Below, one piece after another: positions 44,406 to 53,106 of a stretch of DNA of 64,000 bases. The notes beneath the pieces were generated by a model. That model saw only the letters and a list, made by a program, of their open reading frames with translations, was not told the origin of the DNA and searched no databases. Each line of letters begins with the position of its first letter. Position 1 is the stretch's first letter. A program made the position numbers and the translations under genes. The DNA comes from Mycobacterium simiae (GTDB lineage Bacteria > Actinomycetota > Actinomycetes > Mycobacteriales > Mycobacteriaceae): contig NZ_AP022568.1 of the NCBI RefSeq assembly GCF_010727605.1, positions 3,286,001 to 3,350,000 on the forward strand, written 5' to 3'.

Positions 44406-45346
44406 TGATCGGTGCCGAGCGGGGCGATATGGCCCGCAAGGTGGACAAGCTGGCCGCCGACATCCAGTGGGCCGAGACTGCCGGACTGGACACCGCGTGG
44501 ATGCCTCAGGTGCCCAACGATTTCGACTGCCTGACCATGGTCTCGTTGATGGCCGCGCACAGCTCGCGCATCGAACTGGGCACCGCGGTGGTGCCGCTGC
44601 AGGCTCAGCACCCGATCGCCCTTGCCCGCCAAGCACTTTCGACCCACGCGGTCGCATCGGGACGGCTGGCGCTGGGGGTCGGCCCGTCGCACCACTGGAT
44701 CATCCGGGACATGCTCGGCCTACCGTACGAGAAGCCGGCTGCCTACACCCGCGACTACCTGCAGGTACTCAACGCCGCGATCGCGGGACCCGGATCGGTT
44801 GACGTCGAGAATGATTCGTTCACCGTACACAACCCGATGGCGATCGGGGCAGACACTGTGATGCCGGTGCTGGTCGCCGCCCTGGGGCCGGTGATGCTGC
44901 AGATTGCCGGCGAGCTCGCCGACGGCACCGTGTTGTGGATGGCCGACGAGCGCGCGATCGGCGATCACATCGCGCCGAAGATCACCAAGGCCGCCGCGGA
45001 CGCGGGTCGCCCCGCACCGCGAATCGTTGCCGGCATCCCGGTATGTCTTTGTGCACCTGGACAAGTCGATGAGGCCAAGGAACGGGCCAACCGCATCCTG
45101 GGTGAGGCCGAGGTATCGCCGAACTATCAGCGGCTGCTCGACCGTGGCGACGCCCGCGATGTCGGCGATCTGTGTGCGGCCGGCGACGAGGCGGCCATCT
45201 TGGGCCGGATGCGCCGCTTCGCCGACGCCGGGGTGACCGACCTGTCGGTGCGGCTGCTGCCGATCGGTGAAAACCGGGACGAGTTGGTCGCCTCCAAGCG
45301 TCGTACCCGCGAGATGATCGCCGGACTCGCGGCGGAATTGCGGTGA
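44390..45346 (+). CDS. LLM class F420-dependent oxidoreductase
   Basis: 318 aa. TIM barrel with ETAGLDTAWMPQVP near the N-terminus, IELGTAVVPLQAQHPIALA, and GRLALGVGPSHHWI, the typical luciferase-like pattern; F420 or FMN cofactor. ATG at 44390 with GGAGG upstream. Translationally coupled with the mutase small subunit and CoA transferase, so it acts on the same CoA pathway or its product. Substrate unknown. Confidence 0.88.
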   Translation: MRVGVMIGAERGDMARKVDKLAADIQWAETAGLDTAWMPQVPNDFDCLTMVSLMAAHSSRIELGTAVVPLQAQHPIALARQALSTHAVASGRLALGVGPSHHWIIRDMLGLPYEKPAAYTRDYLQVLNAAIAGPGSVDVENDSFTVHNPMAIGADTVMPVLVAALGPVMLQIAGELADGTVLWMADERAIGDHIAPKITKAAADAGRPAPRIVAGIPVCLCAPGQVDEAKERANRILGEAEVSPNYQRLLDRGDARDVGDLCAAGDEAAILGRMRRFADAGVTDLSVRLLPIGENRDELVASKRRTREMIAGLAAELR

Positions 45347-46383
45347 CCGACAGCAACATCGGGCCGCTGACGGGGATCCGCATCCTCGAGGTCGGCACCA
45401 TGCTGGCGGGCCCGTACGCCACCATGCTGCTGGCCGATCTCGGCGCCGAGGTCACCAAGATCGAGCCCGCCGGAGGTGAGATCTCCCGCAGCGTCGGCGC
45501 GACCTACTTCGCCAGCCTCAACCGCAACAAATCCAGCATCGTGTTGGACCTCAATGCCGATTCCGGACAGCATCGGTTGGGTGAACTGGTCGCCGAATCC
45601 CACGCGCTGCTGGTGAATCTGAAACCGTCCGCGATCCGCCGGCTCGGTCTGACCTACGACGCGCTGCGGCGACACAACGACAGAATCGTCTGCGTCGCGA
45701 TCACCGGCTTCGGCCTGTACGGCGGCGACGATCCGGCATTCGACTACGTGGTGCAAGCGGGAGTCGGCACCGCGGCGCTGACCGGCGACCCGGACGGGCC
45801 ACCGACACTGCCCGGCTACTCCTCGGCCGACAACTCCACCGGAATGACTGCCGCTCTTGGGCTGCTGGCGAAGATCATCTCCGGCACCGGCGGCCAGGTC
45901 GACGTGTCGCTGCGCGACGTGATGCTCTCGCAGCTGAACTACCACGCTTCGGCGTATCTCAACGGCGGCATCGAGCCACAGCGCCGCCCGTACGGCGCCC
46001 ATTCCTATTACGTTCCGGCCCAACTCTTTCCGACCGCCGACGGTTATCTGGCGCTGTTCATCACCCACGACGGATTCTGGAAGTCGTTCGCCGCCGAAGC
46101 GGGCATCGGCGGTTTCGAAACCATGGCCGAACGGGTCGCCCGTCGCGACGAAGTGCTGGCCGTGGTCACGGCGATGCTCGCGACCGACACCGCGGTCGGG
46201 TGGGAGCGACGATTACGCCCGCTCGGAGTTCCGGCGGCGGCCGTGCGGACCCTGCCCGAGGCGCTGGAGGCGACGCCGGAAGTCATCGTCACCGCAGGCG
46301 ATTTCCGATTGGTCGGCTCGCCGATCCAGGTCTCGGGTTACCAACCCGAATACCGGCCACCGCCGCCGCTTCCCGAAGGCTGA
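45343..46383 (+). CDS. CaiB/BaiF-family (class III) CoA transferase
   Basis: 346 aa. RILEVGTMLAGPYATMLLADLGAEVTKIE includes the aligned motif at residues about 10-38, followed by NLKPSAIRRLGL and a catalytic Asp probably in FDYVVQAGVG. It transfers CoA between carboxylic acids. GTG overlaps the LLM stop (GTGA). Last gene of the mutase operon. It could supply the CoA ester for the mutase or release its product. Confidence 0.88.
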   Translation: MTDSNIGPLTGIRILEVGTMLAGPYATMLLADLGAEVTKIEPAGGEISRSVGATYFASLNRNKSSIVLDLNADSGQHRLGELVAESHALLVNLKPSAIRRLGLTYDALRRHNDRIVCVAITGFGLYGGDDPAFDYVVQAGVGTAALTGDPDGPPTLPGYSSADNSTGMTAALGLLAKIISGTGGQVDVSLRDVMLSQLNYHASAYLNGGIEPQRRPYGAHSYYVPAQLFPTADGYLALFITHDGFWKSFAAEAGIGGFETMAERVARRDEVLAVVTAMLATDTAVGWERRLRPLGVPAAAVRTLPEALEATPEVIVTAGDFRLVGSPIQVSGYQPEYRPPPPLPEG

Positions 46384-46414
46384 AGCCGCCGTGCGCCAGG
46401 CCGGCGTCACCGCG

Positions 46415-46471
46415 CGAGCGTGAAGTTAGCCGCACGTTCGGTCCCGAGCGTGAAGTTAGCCGCACGTTCGG
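46415..46471. repeat. Two direct 27-bp repeats
   Basis: CGAGCGTGAAGTTAGCCGCA and its continuation occur at 46415-46441 and 46445-46471, separated by 3 bp, between convergent genes. Related short repeats are familiar from mycobacterial intergenic DNA, but here only two copies are seen. No CRISPR features. Confidence 0.8.
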
Positions 46472-46490
46472 CCGCGCCCTGCCCCGGCCG

Positions 46491-47753
46491 TCACGAGCTG
46501 GCGAGTTGCCTCTCCCGGTAGAGCCGCGCCCATTCGGCGCGTGAGCGGATCGACACGTCCACGTCGGCGGCCTTGGCGCGCAAGGCTTTCACGCTCGCCT
46601 GATCGCGGGGGGTGCGGGCGAACGGATCCCAGCTGAAGAACCGGCAGGCGTTAGCCCAAGTGATCTTGTTGATGTCGGTGTCGTCGGCACCGGCGGCGTT
46701 CAGCTCGGCCAACACTTGCTCCGGCGCGTCAGGCCAGAAGCAGTCCGAGTGCGGGTAGTCGCATTCCCACGCGATGATGTCGATGCCGATCTCGTGGCGC
46801 AGCTTCAACGACGTCTTGTCGGTCACGTAGCAGGCCAGCGCGTGCTCACGGAAGACGTCGCTGGGCAGTTTGTCGCCGAAGTCGCGGCGCAGCCACTTCT
46901 GGTTGGTGTAGTGGCGGTCGCTGCGGTCCAGATAGAACGGAATCCAGCCGATACCGCCTTCGGAGAAAGCGAACTTCAGGTCCGGGTAGTTGCGCATTGC
47001 TGGGCCCCACAACAGATCTTGCGCGCACATCGCCGAGACCTGGGTGGCCAGGATGATCAAGTTGTCGATCGGCGCGTTCGAGGCCATGCTGATCGCCCCG
47101 AACCCGGTACCGATGTGCAGGCACATCACCACGTTCTCTTCGGACAGCGTGCGAAACACCGGACCCCAGTAGTCGTCGTCGTGGTAGCTCGGAAGTCCTT
47201 CCAGGTGCGGCAGTTCCGGCATGGTCACCGCGCGGCAGCCCTTCGCGGCGACGCGGCGGATTTCAGCGCACATCCCCTCGGGGGTCCACGTCGGCAGGAT
47301 CGCGATCGGAATGAAGCGGTCCGGGTAGGAGCCGGCCCATTCGTCGATGTGCCAATCGTTGTAGGCCGACACCATTACCAGGGTGATGTCCTCGCGCGTC
47401 ATGTTGAGGTGTCGGGCGGAAAAGCCGGTGAACGTCGGAAAGCACATTGATGCCAGGATGCCGTTGCGGTTCATGTCGCGGACGCGTTCGTGAACGTCGT
47501 AGACGCCCGGTCGCATTTCCGCGAAACCGGCTGGGTCGCGGCCCCATTCCTCAGCGGGCCAAGACACCACGGCGTTCAGTCCGCTCACCCCCTGTGGGCG
47601 GCCCTGGTACATCCATTGGTCGACGCCCTTGTCGTCGGTCACGACAATGGGCGCCTCGTCCTTGTACTTGGCGGGCACGTGGCGCAGGAACATGTCCGGT
47701 GGCTCGACCACGTGGTCGTCGATGCTCACCAAGATCAGGTCGTCGGCCCGCAT
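46491..47753 (-). CDS. Amidohydrolase family 2 (ACMSD-like) metal hydrolase
   Basis: 420 aa. ISIDDHVVEPPDMF-type start (VSIDDHVVEP) gives the HxH-like metal site; later CLHIGTG and WECDYPHSDCFWP are the conserved His and Asp residues of the decarboxylase/amidohydrolase-2 group. ATG with GAGAGGATATCT upstream. Operon with the DUF4286-like protein and ferredoxin upstream. It may act on a ring-opened or amide intermediate; substrate unknown. Confidence 0.85.
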   Translation of the reverse strand: MRADDLILVSIDDHVVEPPDMFLRHVPAKYKDEAPIVVTDDKGVDQWMYQGRPQGVSGLNAVVSWPAEEWGRDPAGFAEMRPGVYDVHERVRDMNRNGILASMCFPTFTGFSARHLNMTREDITLVMVSAYNDWHIDEWAGSYPDRFIPIAILPTWTPEGMCAEIRRVAAKGCRAVTMPELPHLEGLPSYHDDDYWGPVFRTLSEENVVMCLHIGTGFGAISMASNAPIDNLIILATQVSAMCAQDLLWGPAMRNYPDLKFAFSEGGIGWIPFYLDRSDRHYTNQKWLRRDFGDKLPSDVFREHALACYVTDKTSLKLRHEIGIDIIAWECDYPHSDCFWPDAPEQVLAELNAAGADDTDINKITWANACRFFSWDPFARTPRDQASVKALRAKAADVDVSIRSRAEWARLYRERQLASS

Positions 47754-47789
47754 AGATATCCTCTCTCATGCCGCGGCAGCCCAATTGGG

Positions 47790-48113
47790 CTAGCCGGTGC
47801 ACTCGGTAGTGGTCTGCAGCAGTCGGGGGATGGGCGCGGGATCCAGCTGCAGGGCGTCGGACATGGTCAGCCGGCCGGCGTTGGCGATCATGTTGTGCAG
47901 CACGGCTTGCAGGTCGTCACCCTCGATTTCGTAGATGGCGACGTAGGCGCCGTCACCGTTGACCGGGCGCAACCGTCGCGCCGAGACGAATCCGTCGAGG
48001 GCTACGAGTTCGGGTAAGTGGACTTCGTCGTACCAGGTGTTGTACTCCTGGTCGCGTTCGGGCGAACTGGGTCGGCTCTCCACCAGGATGATGCCCTTGG
48101 CCTTCTTGGACAT
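47790..48113 (-). CDS. DUF4286/EthD-like small protein
   Basis: 107 aa. A ferredoxin-like fold is suggested by GIILVESRPSSPERDQEYNTWYDEVHLPEL, typical of dimeric alpha-beta barrel proteins of EthD/DUF4286 type. ATG with AGAGGTGA upstream. Located between the ferredoxin and amidohydrolase genes. May bind small ligands or be an isomerase/lyase accessory; role unknown. Confidence 0.7.
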   Translation of the reverse strand: MSKKAKGIILVESRPSSPERDQEYNTWYDEVHLPELVALDGFVSARRLRPVNGDGAYVAIYEIEGDDLQAVLHNMIANAGRLTMSDALQLDPAPIPRLLQTTTECTG

Positions 48114-48134
48114 AGGTCGTCACCTCTTTCGTGA

Positions 48135-48437
48135 CTATTCGTAGCGCACCGTGACCGAGTCGGTGTCCGGGACGCCCTGGCACGTCAGAATGTAGCCTTC
48201 GGCCACTTCGTCGTCGTCGAGCGCGTCGTTGGTTCGCATCGTGGCGTGGCCACTTTCGAGCCGCGCCATGCACGTCCCGCAGTTGCCGGCCTCGCAGTTG
48301 AACGGCGGGTCCAGGCCGGCCCGCCGTGCGCTTTCCAGGAGCGTCTCGCCCGGAACCAGCGGCACCGTCACCTTCTTGCGCTCCAGGTGGATCGTCACTG
48401 TGCCGGGCTCGGCACCGTTGGATGTCGGATCTGCCAC
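48135..48437 (-). CDS. 2Fe-2S plant-type ferredoxin
   Basis: 100 aa. FNCEAGNCGTCMARLESG and ILTCQGVP give the Cys-x4-Cys-x2-Cys...Cys ligand set of [2Fe-2S] ferredoxins. GTG at 48437 with GAGGAGACTCCCAGG upstream; the frame extends 32 codons further but without a ribosome site. Electron donor for an oxygenase; no Rieske or P450 is in this operon, though one P450 is present at 25194. It starts near the palindrome at 48517. Confidence 0.9.
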   Translation of the reverse strand: MADPTSNGAEPGTVTIHLERKKVTVPLVPGETLLESARRAGLDPPFNCEAGNCGTCMARLESGHATMRTNDALDDDEVAEGYILTCQGVPDTDSVTVRYE

Positions 48438-48516
48438 CCTGGGAGTCTCCTCGGTGTTCGCGTAACCGCCGCGCGCAGTGCTGGCCCGCGCGGCCGTACT
48501 TGCGTTCTTCAGTATA

Positions 48517-48531
48517 GAGAATACTATTCTC
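48517..48531. promoter_or_regulatory. Palindromic operator in the ferredoxin/ligase divergent region
   Basis: GAGAATACTATTCTC is a perfect 6-bp inverted repeat with 3-bp spacer. GAGAATAAAGTTCTC at 54144 follows the same design (GAGAA-N5-TTCTC) and both are followed by AT. The site lies between the divergent ferredoxin and ligase genes and could control both. Confidence 0.65.
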
Positions 48532-48602
48532 ATCTAGCGATAGCATCTTCTCTACTGCGCCGATGTCGGGATTAGCCTGGCCTGCGGGGAAGGACAGAAC
48601 GT

Positions 48603-50018
48603 GTGAGCGAGCGGGCCGCGCTCGTGTTCGAGGAACGGCAATTCAGCCTGCCGCAGCTCGACGCGCTGGCTAATGGTCTGGCCGCCGCGCTGCGCAAACG
48701 GGGGGTCGCCGAGGGCCAGCGCATCGCCGTCATGTCCGCCAACCGGCCGGAATTCGTCGCCGCGCTGCTGGGCATCTGGCGGCTGGGCGCCACGGCGGTG
48801 CTGATCAGTCCCGCATGGAAACACGACGAGGTCGACCACGCGCTGGGGCTCACTGAACCGCAGCACGCCGTCGGGGATCACCCGGTGCTGGGCTCGCGGA
48901 TGTCGATGCTGCATCTCGACGACCCGGTCACCACCGCGGAGCCGGTTGCGATGTCGGGGCCGCCTGCCGCCGACGCCGTGCTGGTGTTCAGTTCCGGCAC
49001 CACCGGTCTGCCCAAGGCGGTCCGGCACACCCACGGGGCGCTGGGCGAGGCGGTCCAGCACTGGTGCACCGCGCTGCAGCTGACCCGCCGAGATCGGATC
49101 CAGGTCGCCACCCCGCCGTCGCACATCCTGGGGTTGCTGAACATCGTCACCGCGCTGCGCATCGGGGCCCGGGTACGGCTGCACCCCCGCTTCGACATCG
49201 ACCGGATGTTGCACCACATCGAAAAAGACCGCATCACAATCGAAATGGCTGTCGCGCCGATTGCGCTGGCCATCGCGTCGCATCCGACCCTGGAGTCCTA
49301 CGACCTGTCGTCACTGCGTTACATCATGTGGGGCGCGACGCCGGTCACCGCGAGCGTCGCCGAGACGGTGACCCGGCGCACCGGCGTCGGCTGGGTTCCG
49401 GCCTACGGCACCACGGAATTGCCGGTAATCGCATGCAATCCGCTCGACGCTCCGCGTCTGGATACGGTGGGGCGCGCGGTGCCGGGGGTGCAGCTGCGGG
49501 TCGTCTCGTTGCTGACCGGTCAGCCGGTCGGGCCGGGCGAGGTCGGGGAGATCCAGGCGCGCTCCACCACGCTGATGGCGGGATACCTGCCGGCCGCGGC
49601 CACCGGCGAGGTGATGTGCGACGGGTGGTATCGCACCGGGGACGTCGGCTGGCTTGACGGCGACGGCTGGTTGCGGATCACCGACCGGCTCAAAGAGATG
49701 ATCAAGGTGCGCGGATTCCAGGTCGCCCCCGCCGAAATCGAGACGGTGCTGCACGGTCACCCCGCGGTCGAAGACTGTGCGGTATTCGGGATTCCGGACG
49801 GAATCAACGGGGAAGCCGTCGTCGCCGCGGTCGCCACCCGCGGCTCGCATGACGGAAAGACGGTTGCCGCGGATCTGACCGCCTGGGTCGACGAGAAGCT
49901 GGCGTCCTACAAACACCTGAGCCGGATCGTGTTCGTGCCGGATATTCCTCGCCTGCCGTCGGGCAAGGTGCTGCGCCGAGTGCTTAAGGAGCGCTATGGA
50001 TGTACGACTGACAGCTGA
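48603..50018 (+). CDS. AMP-dependent acyl-CoA synthetase/ligase
   Basis: 471 aa, slightly short for the family. ATP motif FSSGTTGLPKAVRHTHGA, then YGTTELP and GWYRTGDVGWLDGDGWLRI, and the C-terminal catalytic lysine in SGKVLRRVLK. It activates a carboxylic acid to its CoA ester. GTG start. First gene of an operon with two acyl-CoA dehydrogenases and an enoyl-CoA hydratase; end overlaps the next gene. Confidence 0.9.
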   Translation: MSERAALVFEERQFSLPQLDALANGLAAALRKRGVAEGQRIAVMSANRPEFVAALLGIWRLGATAVLISPAWKHDEVDHALGLTEPQHAVGDHPVLGSRMSMLHLDDPVTTAEPVAMSGPPAADAVLVFSSGTTGLPKAVRHTHGALGEAVQHWCTALQLTRRDRIQVATPPSHILGLLNIVTALRIGARVRLHPRFDIDRMLHHIEKDRITIEMAVAPIALAIASHPTLESYDLSSLRYIMWGATPVTASVAETVTRRTGVGWVPAYGTTELPVIACNPLDAPRLDTVGRAVPGVQLRVVSLLTGQPVGPGEVGEIQARSTTLMAGYLPAAATGEVMCDGWYRTGDVGWLDGDGWLRITDRLKEMIKVRGFQVAPAEIETVLHGHPAVEDCAVFGIPDGINGEAVVAAVATRGSHDGKTVAADLTAWVDEKLASYKHLSRIVFVPDIPRLPSGKVLRRVLKERYGCTTDS

Positions 50019-50910
50019 GCAGCAGCAGTTGCGTGACGCTGCCGCCAAGCTGGCCGACGACCTCGGACCGGCCGCCGTGCAGGACCTCGCCGACGAGAGC
50101 CGAATCACCCGTTTGGACAAGCAGATCGCAGCGACCGGGTGGCGGTCGCTGCGCTTCGACGGAGCCACCGGAGTCGAAGTCGCAATCGTTGCCGAGGAAT
50201 TCGGCCGCCGTTTGGTCGACAGCCCGTTCCTTGGTCCGGTGCTGGCCGACGACCTGGCCCGCCGACTCGGCGCCGAGGTCGACCGAACACCCGCGACGAC
50301 CGTGGCGGTCGACGACCGCGCGGTCGACGCACGAGGTGCCAGCCGGGCGCTGTGGCTGTCTGGCAGCACGGTACGCGGCGCGGACCTGGGTGACGTTCGC
50401 ACCGGCGCCGACTTGACCAGAGCCGAAGCCGAATTAGGCGGCGCCGCGCAGACTCTCGGCGAACTGCCCGCCGACGAGGCGGCCCGCTGGCAGGCACTCG
50501 CGCTGGTCACCACGACGGCGGACCTGGTCGGCATCGCCCGTGGCGCTCAGGCCGTCGCCTGTGACTACGCCAAAATCCGCGAACAATACGGCAAGCCCAT
50601 CGGGTCGTATCAGGCCGTCGCCCACCTACTCGCCGAAAGCCTCGCGTTGATCGAAGGTTCGATCAGCGTATTACGGCATGCCGCGTGGGGCGTCGACGAA
50701 CTCGAACCGGCGCGGGCCATCCGCGCCGCACAGATCGCGAAGGTCTACTGCGCGCGTGCCACCAGAACCGTGTGTGAGACCGCGGTTCAGGTGCACGGCG
50801 GCATCGGCAATACCTGGGAGTGTATCGCCCATGTCTATCTGCGCCGCGCACTGACATCGACGGAGCTGTGGCCCGTCACGTTGAAGGAGATCGATTTTGG
50901 ACTTTCGTGA
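49996..50910 (+). CDS. Acyl-CoA dehydrogenase (short subunit)
   Basis: 304 aa, shorter than usual (about 380). Acyl-CoA dehydrogenase C-terminal half is clear (REQYGKPIGSYQAVAHLLAE, VHGGIGNTWE), while the N-terminal flavin half is reduced. Together with the next gene it probably forms a heteromeric FadE, as known for actinobacterial steroid-type FadE pairs (alpha2beta2). Overlaps both neighbours, so it is cotranslated. Confidence 0.87.
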   Translation: MDVRLTAEQQQLRDAAAKLADDLGPAAVQDLADESRITRLDKQIAATGWRSLRFDGATGVEVAIVAEEFGRRLVDSPFLGPVLADDLARRLGAEVDRTPATTVAVDDRAVDARGASRALWLSGSTVRGADLGDVRTGADLTRAEAELGGAAQTLGELPADEAARWQALALVTTTADLVGIARGAQAVACDYAKIREQYGKPIGSYQAVAHLLAESLALIEGSISVLRHAAWGVDELEPARAIRAAQIAKVYCARATRTVCETAVQVHGGIGNTWECIAHVYLRRALTSTELWPVTLKEIDFGLS

Positions 50911-51985
50911 CTCAGCCGACGAGGCCGCATTCCGAAAACGCTTGCGCACTTGGCTTTCCGCGCATGCCAAGGAGTTCTCCAGCTCGGGCGACGAGTACTG
51001 GGTGCGCATGGCGGACTGGCACCGCGCCCTGTACGAGAACGGATTTTTCGGCCTGTCCTGGCCGCGCGATTGGGGCGGACAGGAGTTGGCACCGGTGTAC
51101 GACGTCATCGTCGATGAGGAACTGGTGCGCGCCGGTGCGCCGCCGCGACCCAGCGTCGGTTATCTGGTGTACGGCATCGGTGCGCATGGCAACGACGAAC
51201 TACGCAAGCGGTTTCTGCCCGGCATCATCAACGGCACCGAGCGCTGGTGCCAGGGCTTCAGCGAACCGGGCGCCGGCTCGGACCTGGCGTCGCTGACGAC
51301 GACCGCCACCCGCGACGGTGACGACTACGTCATTCACGGACACAAGATCTGGACCAGCTACTCCGACGTGGCCGACTGGTGTCTGTTGCTGGCCCGCACC
51401 GATCCCGAAGCCAAGCGGCACCGCGGTCTGTCGGCGTTCGTGGTCGCGATGAAACAGCCTGGCGTGCAACAACGCCCGCTGCAGATGATGAACGGCGTCA
51501 CCAACGAGTTCGGCCAGGTGTTCTTCGACGGCGCCACGGTGCCCGTTGACCGGATGGTCGGAGCGCCCGGTGACGGGTGGGCCGTGGCAATGACGGTCGT
51601 CGGGCACGAACGCGAGCCCTCCACCCTTGGCTATGCCGCACGATACGGCAAGCTGGTCCGAGAATTGTTGGGCCGCACTGATGGTGAGGTATCGGAAGAG
51701 CTGGCCTGGGCGGCGATTCAGTCCGACATGCTGACCCACCATGTGCGTCGGCGGCTTTCTGAACAACTGGACGGGGTTTCGCACGGTTCGGCAGGCTCAC
51801 TCGACAAGCTGCTGATGACCTGGGTCGAACAGTCCGTGGGGCACGCCGCCCTGGCCGTCGCCGGGACCCGCGACCCCGATCTGCTCAGCGCCTACTTGTA
51901 CAGCCGTGCGCAAAGCGTAATGGGCGGGACATCGCAGATACAGAAGAACATCATCGCTTCACGAATCCTGGGATTGGGAGTCTGA
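50897..51985 (+). CDS. Acyl-CoA dehydrogenase (partner subunit)
   Basis: 362 aa. FAD-binding middle domain (CQGFSEPGAGSDLASLTTTA, GHKIWTSYSDVADW) and C-terminal AQSVMGGTSQIQKNIIASRILGL. Overlaps the preceding FadE by 14 bp. Dehydrogenates the CoA ester made by the ligase, giving the substrate for the hydratase 1 bp downstream. Confidence 0.9.
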   Translation: MDFRDSADEAAFRKRLRTWLSAHAKEFSSSGDEYWVRMADWHRALYENGFFGLSWPRDWGGQELAPVYDVIVDEELVRAGAPPRPSVGYLVYGIGAHGNDELRKRFLPGIINGTERWCQGFSEPGAGSDLASLTTTATRDGDDYVIHGHKIWTSYSDVADWCLLLARTDPEAKRHRGLSAFVVAMKQPGVQQRPLQMMNGVTNEFGQVFFDGATVPVDRMVGAPGDGWAVAMTVVGHEREPSTLGYAARYGKLVRELLGRTDGEVSEELAWAAIQSDMLTHHVRRRLSEQLDGVSHGSAGSLDKLLMTWVEQSVGHAALAVAGTRDPDLLSAYLYSRAQSVMGGTSQIQKNIIASRILGLGV

Positions 51986-51986
51986 C

Positions 51987-52754
51987 GTGTACGACATGCC
52001 TGCTGAAATCGACGTCCGCGCCGACGGCGCGTTGCGGATCATCACGCTGAACCGTCCGGACTCGCTGAATTCGGTCAACGATGATCTGCACTCGGGGCTG
52101 GCCCGAATATGGCAGCGGCTCACCGACGATCCCACCGCTCGTGCCGCGGTGATCACCGGTGCGGGGCGGGCGTTTTCGGCCGGCGGCGACTTCACCTATC
52201 TCAAGGAGCTCTCGGGCGATGCCGAGCTGCGTGCCAAGACGATCCGGGACGGTCGCGAGATCGTGCTCGGCATGGCGCGATGCCGAATCCCGGTGATAGC
52301 AGCGGTCAACGGGCCCGCGGTCGGGTTGGGTTGCAGCCTGGTCGCCCTGAGCGACCTCGTCTACATCGCCGAGGACGCCTACCTCGCCGATCCGCATGTC
52401 CAGGTGGGATTGGTGGCCGCCGACGGCGGTCCGCTGACCTGGCCGCTACACATCAGCCTGATGCTGGCCAAGGAGTACGCCTTGACGGGTCGGCGCATCA
52501 GCGCGCAGCGCGCCGTGGAACTCGGGCTGGCCAACCACGTCGCGACCGATCCGGTCGAAGAGGCCATAGCGTGCGCCAGAAAGATTTTGGAGTTGCCGCA
52601 GCAAGCCGTGGAGAGCACGAAGCGGGTGCTCAACATCCATCTGGAACGCGCCGTGCTGGCCAGCCTCGACTATGCGCTCTCCGCCGAGAGCGCGTCGTTC
52701 GTGACCGAGGACTTCCGGACGATCGTCGACAAACTGACAGCCGGAAAAAACTGA
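51987..52754 (+). CDS. Enoyl-CoA hydratase/isomerase
   Basis: 255 aa. Crotonase fold: AFSAGGDFTYLKEL (oxyanion), VNGPAVGLGCSLVALSDLVYIAED. In the usual catalytic positions the second glutamate region reads VGLVAADGGPL, with Asp in place of Glu, so isomerase or hydrolase function cannot be excluded. GTG 1 bp after the FadE stop. Completes one turn of beta-oxidation-like catabolism. Confidence 0.88.
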   Translation: MYDMPAEIDVRADGALRIITLNRPDSLNSVNDDLHSGLARIWQRLTDDPTARAAVITGAGRAFSAGGDFTYLKELSGDAELRAKTIRDGREIVLGMARCRIPVIAAVNGPAVGLGCSLVALSDLVYIAEDAYLADPHVQVGLVAADGGPLTWPLHISLMLAKEYALTGRRISAQRAVELGLANHVATDPVEEAIACARKILELPQQAVESTKRVLNIHLERAVLASLDYALSAESASFVTEDFRTIVDKLTAGKN

Positions 52755-52789
52755 GCCGCACCGGCGGCCCAGCCTTTTCCGGAGGCTAG

Positions 52790-53032
52790 TTAGCTTTTGG
52801 CGGCGGCTTTCTCGCGGGCTTCCGCGGTTTTTTCCGCCCCACGCGCGGCCTCGGCCTGAGCCTCTTTCTTGGCCGCGTCGCGCTGCGCCTGCGCCTTGTC
52901 CTGCTGTGCGCGGCCTTCCTTGCGAAGCCCCTCGTGGTTGAACAGGATGCCGACGATTTCCTTGGTCTTGCCGAGCGCGTCCTCGATGACGCCCCGGACG
53001 CCTTCCACGAGTCCATTGTTGCGGTCACTCAT
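52790..53032 (-). CDS. CsbD-like stress protein
   Basis: 80 aa. GLVEGVRGVIEDALGKTKEIVG resembles the CsbD family, followed by a highly charged Ala/Lys/Gln helical tail. Small soluble stress-associated protein of unknown role. Convergent with the enoyl-CoA hydratase gene. Confidence 0.7.
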   Translation of the reverse strand: MSDRNNGLVEGVRGVIEDALGKTKEIVGILFNHEGLRKEGRAQQDKAQAQRDAAKKEAQAEAARGAEKTAEAREKAAAKS

Positions 53033-53106
53033 GGCGAGCTCCCTTCGTGATTTCTACGGACAACTGGCCAATACCCGAAAGGGGTTGCAGGCCAACGTGG
53101 CGTCGG

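Noticed and set aside
42351..44657. A 768-codon open frame on the minus strand opposite the mutase genes
   Set aside because: Arg/Gly/Ala-rich low-information protein, antisense to clear mutase subunits; a product of high-GC codon bias.
46415..46471. CRISPR array
   Set aside because: Only two repeat copies with a 3-bp interval; no spacers and no cas genes in the window.
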